A stretch of 6,520 nt of DNA, taken from contig JAIRMF010000136.1 in the NCBI GenBank assembly GCA_031258895.1, positions 1 through 6,520 on the forward strand. Direction: 5' to 3'. Numbering within the stretch: the first letter of the stretch is position 1; every line of letters begins with the position of its first letter. This document shows positions 1-3,895 of the stretch, one piece after another. The notes under the pieces are model-generated. The model had not been told where the DNA came from. It did no database searches and saw nothing but the letters and a program-made list of their open reading frames with translations. This DNA is from Dysgonamonadaceae bacterium. GTDB taxonomy: Bacteria; Bacteroidota; Bacteroidia; Bacteroidales; Azobacteroidaceae. Made by a program: the position numbers and the translations under genes.

Positions 1-272
1 ATGGAATCCTGATGCATCCGCACATGCTTTGCGCCAAGCGTTAATACCGTTGCGGCGCTGGCTACAAAGGAAAACAGTTCACAGGTGATATTGCCGTGAG
101 ATTCAAACTGTGCGGCAATGTCAACACCATCGTCTACAGATCCTCCAAGTGAATTAACACGGACAAGCACCGGTTCGCTTTTCCTTTTGTAGAGGGCTTG
201 CTTAACGGTGTATTTGGAGTTTGTCCATGTACCTATTCCGTTGTCAATATCAATGTCGTAATGTTTTGCCAT
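1..272 (-). CDS. ClpP-like phage prohead (head maturation) protease, 3' end beyond window
   Basis: Only the first 90 codons are present; the gene continues past position 1. The start is the ATG at 272-270, directly below a Bacteroides-type promoter and with no Shine-Dalgarno sequence. The visible part has the ClpP/S49-type fold signature: VRVNSLGGSVDDGVDIA at about residues 37-53 matches the oxyanion and substrate strand (usual form IxSPGGxVxxGxxI). FVASAATVLTLGAKHVRM at 69-86 holds the expected nucleophile, Ser72, in the ASAA motif. The catalytic His should lie some 22-25 residues after that Ser, so it falls outside the window; His87 is probably not it. Phage members of this family cut the scaffold or capsid precursor during prohead maturation. 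A host ClpP is unlikely: the N-terminus differs from housekeeping ClpP and the neighbours are virion genes. Here the gene is separated from the portal gene by about 3.6 kb and seems to have its own promoter. Confidence 0.88.
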   Translation of the reverse strand, partial: MAKHYDIDIDNGIGTWTNSKYTVKQALYKRKSEPVLVRVNSLGGSVDDGVDIAAQFESHGNITCELFSFVASAATVLTLGAKHVRMHQDS

Positions 273-292
273 GCTTTGTACTTTTTACGATG

Positions 293-300
293 CAAAGATA
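293..300 (-). promoter_or_regulatory. Bacteroides-type -7 box for the ClpP-like protease gene
   Basis: Read on the minus strand, the sequence is TATCTTTG followed by CA, an exact match to the Bacteroides sigma-factor -7 consensus TAnnTTTG. It ends 20 nt before the protease ATG, so the 5' leader would be only about 15 nt. The -33 element is weak: a T-run followed by CCC lies about 18 nt upstream, with no clear TTTG. The short leader without a ribosome-binding site is normal for Bacteroidota. Confidence 0.6.
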
Positions 301-354
301 TGGTGATGGCGCCAAGGGAAAAAATACATACATGTACCGTTATTTTGATACAAC

Positions 355-446
355 AAGGGACTGTGATGGTGGGTTTATAGTATTTCGGGCAGGGAAAATA
401 GTTTTATATAGCGGATTTCAACCACAAAATAGCGATGTCCTACTCG
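355..446. repeat. 92-bp direct repeat, copy 1 (downstream copy in transcription sense)
   Basis: This stretch aligns without gaps to 574-665, exactly 219 bp away, with 75 of 92 bases identical by hand count. The best-conserved core is about 391-425, covering the codons for FVVEIRYI-LFS on the minus strand. Similarity continues about 20 bp past the stop codon, so this is a DNA duplication rather than convergent protein sequence. Confidence 0.85.
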
Positions 447-593
447 TAGGAGTAAACTTGCATAATTATCCGGAAAAATATACATATAGCGTAAACTTAT
501 ATACATTTTCGGGTAATTATATACAGGTTTACACAAAATCAAGGTATAATAAGTTCGCCACTTATCCGGATGTAAGGGACTATAATGGCGGTT
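375..593 (-). pseudogene. In-frame remnant: duplicated C-terminus of the 144-aa protein
   Basis: Directly after the TAG that ends the 144-aa gene, the same frame stays open for 72 more codons and closes with TAA at 377-375. The last 22 or so residues, including YFVVEIRYIKLFSLPEIL, repeat the end of the 144-aa protein (CFVVEIRYINLFSLLEIS). The first 50 or so residues are Tyr-rich and resemble nothing I recognise. An internal ATG at 506-504 would give a 43-aa product, but no promoter or ribosome-binding site supports it. The simplest reading is a decayed second copy of the gene's 3' end left by duplication or recombination. Alternatives are read-through of the TAG or a spare C-terminal cassette. 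The substitutions do not clearly favour synonymous positions, which fits decay. Confidence 0.5.
491..532. other. Imperfect AT-rich inverted repeat with GTAAAC/GTTTAC ends
   Basis: GTAAAC at 491-496 and GTTTAC at 527-532 face each other, and the bases inside them also pair partly (about 12-13 bp with one mismatch and one wobble) around a loop containing TTTTCGGG. A further GTAAACTT occurs at 451-458, so this stretch has both direct and inverted copies. It lies in the gene-free interval between the 144-aa gene and the protease gene. It may be an RNA hairpin or simply a by-product of AT-rich repeat decay. Confidence 0.3.
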
Positions 594-665
594 CTATGAT
601 ATTTCGAGTAGGGAAAATAGGTTTATATAGCGGATTTCGACCACAAAACATCTACGTCCTCCGCG
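574..665. repeat. 92-bp direct repeat, copy 2 (within the 3' end of the 144-aa gene)
   Basis: This is the partner of 355-446. It covers the last 23 or so codons, the TAG stop and 20 bp downstream of the 144-aa gene. The 219-bp offset is a multiple of three, so both copies read in the same minus-strand frame. Confidence 0.85.
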
Positions 666-1028
666 TGATGATTCGGATATGAATGAAGTATGAACGGTGG
701 GAAACGGACGGCTACCGCTACCCAGTAACCATTGTTTTCCTTCCACGTCTGTTAGCCGGAAAACAAAATCGGCTACCGTCAGATGATGCAACGTGAGGCG
801 TGTTTCTCTTCCGCCGTCCGCTACGTTCAGGGTGACGACGGTTGTCATGATCGTTTGACCGTTGATTGTATCGGGCTTGGTTTCTAACGCAAAGGCGTCC
901 ACTACCGGCAGAGTAGTGAAGGCGCCGAAAACGGAAACGGGAACTCCTGACGAAATTTTTTCGTCCGCTACCACCTGAATGGATGATGCGTCGGCGAATT
1001 CAATTTTTTTATAACCTGGTAAAAACAT
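594..1028 (-). CDS. Hypothetical phage protein, 144 aa, probably virion-associated
   Basis: The start is the ATG at 1028-1026, 24 nt after the stop of the 152-aa gene; the two probably form one transcript. There is no signal peptide or membrane segment. The protein looks beta-rich: TTVVTLNVADGG at about 62-73, then a stretch around 84-103 ending in GKQWLLGSGSRPFP (97-110), and FVVEIRYINLF near the C-terminus (128-138). From memory, an all-beta layout of this sort, with a motif of the form 'x-WLLGxxxxPF' in the second half, occurs in small tail or neck proteins of Bacteroides prophages. The last 23 or so codons are duplicated downstream in the same frame. The stop is TAG, whereas most neighbours use TAA. 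The exact virion role is not known. I am confident it is a gene, less so about its function. Confidence 0.7.
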   Translation of the reverse strand: MFLPGYKKIEFADASSIQVVADEKISSGVPVSVFGAFTTLPVVDAFALETKPDTINGQTIMTTVVTLNVADGGRETRLTLHHLTVADFVFRLTDVEGKQWLLGSGSRPFPTVHTSFISESSRGGRRCFVVEIRYINLFSLLEIS

Positions 1029-1052
1029 AATAGTGATATTGGATAAAGTTTG

Positions 1053-1511
1053 TTACATTAAGATATTGTTTGACGATAACTTCTTTTTCAACCGGTATAC
1101 GCGCTGTGATATTGCACACCAGTTTGACTCATTGTCTTCAATACCGTATTTCTCCATAAACAAATAAATATGCTCGTTTAGGGTGATTTTGCTGAAGACT
1201 TTGGGTTGAATGATTTTCCGATAGAGAAAAACATCAAACTGTTCGAGAAAGGATTTTATGAGATATTGTTTTGCCTTCGGACTTAACGCGTTGTACGTGC
1301 GGGGATCTTTATCACTAAAGCAAGGCATTAATATCCGTACGTTTGCACCTGTGCCTATATCGGGCTTTTCGTCCTTTTGCAGTCGTCTAACATATTTGTG
1401 AATTATATTGCGTTCAACCGAGTATTTCGGTAAAAAAGCCGGATTTCCGTATATATAATGAATGAAGTCGGCAAGGTAAGGCGGCGCTGTTAAATACAAA
1501 TATACATCCAT
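1053..1511 (-). CDS. Conserved Bacteroidota phage protein of unknown function, 152 aa, possible DNA-binding protein
   Basis: The frame is open from 1562, but I place the start at the ATG at 1511-1509 (MDVYLYLTAPPYL). A good promoter (TTG-N20-TATCTTTG) ends 20 nt before that ATG and would lie inside the gene if the upstream start were used. The protein opens with a hydrophobic, aromatic segment (residues 3-26), has a basic middle (39-49), and ends in a basic helix. That end, NESNWCAISQRVYRLKKKL (127-145), resembles a DNA-binding tail and, from memory, the C-terminus of a hypothetical family common in Bacteroides mobile elements. No catalytic motif is visible. It is the first gene beyond the iteron-like repeat block and has its own promoter, so a regulator or repeat-binding protein is possible. 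That is inference from position and charge only. Confidence 0.75.
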   Translation of the reverse strand: MDVYLYLTAPPYLADFIHYIYGNPAFLPKYSVERNIIHKYVRRLQKDEKPDIGTGANVRILMPCFSDKDPRTYNALSPKAKQYLIKSFLEQFDVFLYRKIIQPKVFSKITLNEHIYLFMEKYGIEDNESNWCAISQRVYRLKKKLSSNNILM

Positions 1512-1531
1512 AATATACTCTGAATTAAATA

Positions 1532-1562
1532 CAAAGATAATAAAAAACCGGCGAAAAAGCAA
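1532..1562 (-). promoter_or_regulatory. Bacteroides-type promoter for the 152-aa gene
   Basis: On the minus strand, TTG (1562-1560) is followed after 20 nt by TATCTTTG (1539-1532). This fits the Bacteroides -33/-7 pattern of TTG or TTTG and TAnnTTTG. The predicted transcript would start near 1526, giving a leader of about 15 nt before the ATG at 1511. The site makes the downstream start more likely than the in-frame start at 1562, and shows that the left-hand genes can be transcribed apart from the portal operon. Confidence 0.65.
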
Positions 1563-1694
1563 CTGTTCATATAAAAGACATACGTACGCCTGACTTATAC
1601 TTTTATCTCCCGAAAACTACCCTTGCCAAAACATAGGAAAAAAACTGTACAATCGTGCAGAACGGCTAAAATACCCCTTTTTTAGGGCTTAAAA

Positions 1695-1741
1695 CATTGA
1701 TTATCAACACGCACCCTTTTTGCACGATTTTGCACGATTTT
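1695..1741. repeat. 47-bp perfect inverted repeat, left arm
   Basis: It is the exact reverse complement of 2090-2136. It runs CATTGATTATCAACACGCAC, then CCTTTT and two TGCACGATTT units. The flanking bases TTAAAA and GTAAAG extend the symmetry weakly outward. No target-site duplication is visible at the outer edges. Confidence 0.92.
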
Positions 1742-1811
1742 TAAATATTCTTTATCAGATAGACAAAAACTGTACAACCGTACAATCGTGCAAAATCGTG
1801 CAAAAAAAGTA

Positions 1812-1826
1812 CGTTGTGACACAACG
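1812..1826. promoter_or_regulatory. Perfect 15-bp palindrome, candidate operator
   Basis: CGTTGTGACACAACG has two perfect 7-bp arms around a central A. It lies inside the inverted-repeat segment, just after two forward iterons and 13 bp before a reverse one. The size and symmetry fit a dimeric repressor or initiator site. The binding protein is not known. Confidence 0.5.
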
Positions 1827-1850
1827 AGTTAACCGCATTTGCACGATTGT

Positions 1851-2000
1851 ACGATTTTTTTCTTACTTTTTATATAGGTCTATTTTCAAAAAGTTAAAAA
1901 ATTAAAAAGAAAGAATATATATATGCCTCCGTATATTTTTGATTTACTTTTTGTTATTCCATTTTATAATATATCCCCTTATCTAAAAATTTATATTTGT
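1851..2000. other. AT-rich core (about 19% GC), possible duplex-unwinding element
   Basis: By hand count, 28 of 150 bases are G or C, far below the coding sequence around it. It starts where the inner iterons end and stops at the TTTGTTAACAAA palindrome. Such a stretch beside iterons is what one expects of a DNA-unwinding element at an origin, or of a strong promoter UP region. TAnnTTTG matches on the plus strand at 1934-1941 and 1992-1999 have no -33 partner, so I do not call promoters there. Confidence 0.45.
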
Positions 2001-2007
2001 TAACAAA
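1996..2007. promoter_or_regulatory. Perfect 12-bp palindrome TTTGTTAACAAA
   Basis: This fully symmetric 12-mer stands at the boundary between the AT-rich core and a more G+C-containing segment (GAGAGCGCGC). It may be a protein-binding site. In such AT-rich DNA a 12-bp palindrome may also arise by chance. Confidence 0.35.
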
Positions 2008-2089
2008 CAGAGAGCGCGCAAAAGGAAAAAAGGCCCCCGAAAGGTATGTTTTTAAAGGAGAAAATCGAATAAAAACCCAAAAATCGTGC

Positions 2090-2136
2090 AAAATCGTGCA
2101 AAATCGTGCAAAAAGGGTGCGTGTTGATAATCAATG
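2090..2136. repeat. 47-bp perfect inverted repeat, right arm
   Basis: It is the exact reverse complement of 1695-1741, with a 348-bp spacer between the arms. This side carries a third tandem 10-bp iteron just inside the arm (2082-2090), whereas the left side has only two. The inner ends are therefore not symmetric. Confidence 0.92.
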
Positions 2137-2185
2137 CTTTACGATTGCACGGTTTTACAAAGGGGCTTTATCTGATTTTAATTGT

Positions 2186-2207
2186 CCGTGCCGGCTATCG
2201 CCGACGG
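2186..2207 (-). terminator. Weak hairpin after the portal operon, possible terminator
   Basis: Fourteen nt after the stop of the gp10-like gene, the minus-strand transcript can form GTCGGC-GATA-GCCGGC (one G-U pair), with two more pairs outside a bulge. Only a poor A/T stretch (ACAATTAAAAT) follows instead of a T-run, so intrinsic termination is uncertain. The position, at the end of a six-gene operon and before a gene-free region, is suitable. Confidence 0.35.
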
Positions 2208-2220
2208 TATGTGTGGCGGG

Positions 2221-2631
2221 TTATTCCGGTGAGCCGGACAGGATACTTTTGAAAGTTTTAATGTAGGATTTTCCTGTCCTGTTTAGCATTTCGATAAGCA
2301 ATTTGTTTTTTGAATACCAGTATTTACCTGATAGCCAATGTTGAGGTCTGCGAGTTGGTCTAAAGTCAAGATAACCTTCATGACCCGGACTGTATCCTTT
2401 CCCTACGCCTTTCTCTACGTAGATGCCATACCGGAGAAAAGTGTGTGTGATTTTGGTGGCGTTACCGCCCGACTCTCGGTGAACAAAAGCCCGAAGACTG
2501 TTTATCAGGGCGCCGGTGTTTATTATATCCTCCTCCCGGAGCTTGGTTTTCCAGATCTCAACCATCATGTCCGCCCATCCGTCAAGGTACCGTTCAATAT
2601 CCTTGTCGTTAGTTATTCCATTCGTCCCCAT
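2221..2631 (-). CDS. gp10-like head-tail joining / tail completion protein, 136 aa
   Basis: The start is the ATG at 2631-2629, overlapping the end of the 162-aa gene by 23 nt. The next Met (residue 22) would remove a helix that looks like part of the fold. The layout resembles HK97 gp10-type proteins, which sit at the head-tail interface: an N-terminal amphipathic helix (DIERYLDGWADMMVEIWKTKL, about 11-31), then the INTGALINSL turn (37-46; typical form 'DTGxLxxSI'), beta strands, and FLRYGIYVEKGVGKGY (65-80; typical 'YAxxxExG'). After that comes RRPQHWLSGKYWYSK (94-108), which from memory recurs in Bacteroides prophage members. It is last in the portal operon, as expected for a connector or tail-completion gene. 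The assignment rests on motif pattern only. Confidence 0.72.
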   Translation of the reverse strand: MGTNGITNDKDIERYLDGWADMMVEIWKTKLREEDIINTGALINSLRAFVHRESGGNATKITHTFLRYGIYVEKGVGKGYSPGHEGYLDFRPTRRPQHWLSGKYWYSKNKLLIEMLNRTGKSYIKTFKSILSGSPE

Positions 2632-3097
2632 TATAGCATAAGTCTATGGGTATTTCTATCACAACCTCGAAATACAGTCCCGTGCATCCGGAAAGTACAT
2701 AACCGGGAAATTCGTGCCATGGTACCGAATCAAGTTTTAGGTATGTCATCTCATTTTCGAGTACTCGCCGGTCTAATATGAGCTTTTTCATTATCTGACG
2801 GAAAACGGTACGGCATTCCTGGAGCGCTGCGTGTTGCAGATCCATGTTTCCATAAGGGAATTTCTTGAGGATGAAGACAGTGTGTGAGCGGCGCTCGAAG
2901 AATCCTGCTCCGCGGCTTCCTATCAATGTTCCGTCCTCTGTATCGTCGATGCAGAACCAGGCTTTTGCGGCTTTCCATTTCTGAATAACCTCTTCCATAT
3001 TTGCAAGTCCCGTTACTCTGCAAAACCGGTATTCTCCGTCGACAAGTATTTTGTTTTTTTCGCAGATTTGCTGGAAATACTGATATGCGTTGAACAT
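2609..3097 (-). CDS. Conserved phage protein of unknown function, 162 aa, probable neck or connector component
   Basis: The start is the ATG at 3097-3095, 11 nt after the stop of the 261-aa gene; the 3' end overlaps the next gene by 23 nt, suggesting translational coupling. It is a compact soluble alpha/beta protein with no signal peptide or membrane segment. Recognisable stretches are GSRGAGFFERRSHTVFILKK (about 60-79), a helix with ECRTVFRQIMKKLILDRR (93-110), VPWHEFPGYVLSGCTGLYFE (125-144), and the end IPIDLCYNGDEWNN. From memory these mark a family often seen in Bacteroides prophages between a portal-like and a gp10-like gene. That position suggests a neck, connector or tail-terminator role. 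No enzymatic motif is visible. Confidence 0.72.
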   Translation of the reverse strand: MFNAYQYFQQICEKNKILVDGEYRFCRVTGLANMEEVIQKWKAAKAWFCIDDTEDGTLIGSRGAGFFERRSHTVFILKKFPYGNMDLQHAALQECRTVFRQIMKKLILDRRVLENEMTYLKLDSVPWHEFPGYVLSGCTGLYFEVVIEIPIDLCYNGDEWNN

Positions 3098-3108
3098 GGT
3101 TAGATTTT

Positions 3109-3894
3109 TTACTTGGTTTTTTTTGATTTCAGACGCGCTTCCATTTCTGCATATTCGCGGGCTTTGGCGTCAAGTTCGGCTAATGCTTCCCATGTTTCTA
3201 CCCGATAGATTTCCGCTGACTTGGTGACGTCCCCTCCGGTCAATGCCCGAACGATGTTCTGGATCTGCAGTCGCATGTTAGGCGCTGACGGTTCTTCCTC
3301 AATAATGTAGTCTACTTTGCGGAAAAAGTTGGGAAACCGTTCTGCAAACAAGCCTTTCAATCCGTAAAACCATAGGAACACAGTATAGAGAACGTGATAA
3401 GGCGTCTGTTTGAATCGTTTTGCCTTCCGTATTGTTTCCGAGTCGTTGAATTCTTTTCCGGAAGTGTAGAAACATGCGGCAAGATACCGAAGTTGCCATA
3501 TATCACGGGTGTAAATAAAAGCCTGGTAATAATTTTCGCAAGCGAGATACTGTACAAACGGTGTATTATAAAGTCTTGGATCTACGTGCGTCAGGTTTGC
3601 CAGACGCGGGAGAGGCGTGATCTCCTCTACTCTTTTTACAAGGTACTCTAATTTACGTATTAATGAAAGTACTTGTGAACCTTGCAAAGTGAAATATTTC
3701 CCTTTCGGACATATACAAAGGTAGTATCCGTTCTTCTCGTGCTTAATTTTGATTTTTGTGAACCGGACAAAGCAACGAGTAAGCAGCTCTTCCCGTGAAA
3801 TATTTTTCTGAGTCATCAACCAGGAGACGTATCTGAGTTGTTGTGCGGATAGGTGAGACCATGATGTTGGCGCCGTCAGTGATATTGCATCCAT
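3109..3894 (-). CDS. Conserved phage protein of unknown function, 261 aa
   Basis: The start is the ATG at 3894-3892, one nt after the portal stop codon, so the two are almost certainly translated together. The N-terminus (SLTAPTSWSHLSAQQLRYVS, 5-24) and C-terminus (RALTGGDVTKSAEIYRVETW, about 217-236) carry conserved-looking motifs. The final 25 residues form a charged helix (AELDAKAREYAEMEARLKSK), probably a coiled coil. The middle is rich in aromatic residues (for example FLWFYGLKGLF near 174-184), but no stretch is long and hydrophobic enough for a membrane segment. From memory, this N- and C-terminal pair occurs in hypothetical proteins of Bacteroides prophages next to portal-like genes. 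A chaperone or adaptor role is possible, but I do not assign one. Confidence 0.72.
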   Translation of the reverse strand: MDAISLTAPTSWSHLSAQQLRYVSWLMTQKNISREELLTRCFVRFTKIKIKHEKNGYYLCICPKGKYFTLQGSQVLSLIRKLEYLVKRVEEITPLPRLANLTHVDPRLYNTPFVQYLACENYYQAFIYTRDIWQLRYLAACFYTSGKEFNDSETIRKAKRFKQTPYHVLYTVFLWFYGLKGLFAERFPNFFRKVDYIIEEEPSAPNMRLQIQNIVRALTGGDVTKSAEIYRVETWEALAELDAKAREYAEMEARLKSKKTK

Positions 3895-3895
3895 G

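Larger units (their letters stand above)
1651..2155. repeat. Iteron-like array of AATCGTGCA / TGCACGATT
   Basis: Exact forward copies begin at 1651, 1784, 1794, 2082, 2092 and 2102. Exact reverse copies (TGCACGATT) begin at 1721, 1731 and 1840. One-mismatch copies occur at 1849 (TGTACGATT) and 2147 (TGCACGGTT). Adjacent copies are spaced 10 bp apart, close to one helical turn, so a bound protein would sit on one face of the DNA. A related longer unit, AAAAACTGTACAA(T/C)CGT, occurs at about 1641 and 1766. Clusters of this kind are typical of binding sites for a replication initiator, transposase or repressor. Which of these applies here is unknown. Confidence 0.85.
1563..2220. other. Gene-free control or origin-like region between two late gene blocks
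   Basis: I see no credible protein gene in this stretch. Short open frames on the plus strand mostly translate the repeat itself (for example CKIVQ repeats) and have no ATG start, Shine-Dalgarno sequence or family resemblance. It contains nine exact 9-mers in two orientations, a perfect 47-bp inverted repeat, a very AT-rich core and two palindromes. These are ingredients of iteron-controlled origins, but also of operators and mobile cassettes. In gene direction it follows the gp10-like gene and precedes the 152-aa gene. About 1563-1640 holds only the upstream side of the promoter and nothing else I can name. Confidence 0.7.

Noticed and set aside
221..682. Plus-strand 153-codon frame with an internal two-copy repeat (YSGF-PQN motif), resembling a repeat protein
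   Set aside because: It starts at TTG and runs antisense through the protease start and promoter and through the 3' end of the 144-aa gene. Its repeat is just the reverse reading of the 92-bp DNA repeat, whose minus-strand copy fits the end of a plausible protein.
1992..1999. Plus-strand TATATTTG as a promoter firing toward the gp10-like gene
   Set aside because: No TTG or TTTG lies about 20 nt upstream, no plus-strand gene follows, and the motif is expected often in DNA of this AT content.
1695..2136. CRISPR array
   Set aside because: The repeated units are only about 10 bp, are directly tandem without unique spacers, and occur in both orientations.
1720..2266. Two small plus-strand frames in the repeat block (1720-1905 and 1997-2266)
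   Set aside because: Both start at TTG, lie mostly in iterons and AT-rich DNA, translate the repeat as CKIVQ-like runs, and have no ribosome-binding site or family resemblance. The second also runs into the gp10-like gene.
2338..2781. Plus-strand 147-codon frame
   Set aside because: It is antisense to the gp10-like and 162-aa genes, which are supported by motifs and operon spacing, and it starts at TTG.
3712..3725. TACCTTTG on the minus strand, matching the -7 consensus
   Set aside because: It lies inside the 261-aa gene, has no -33 partner and no gene start downstream; the loose motif is expected by chance.
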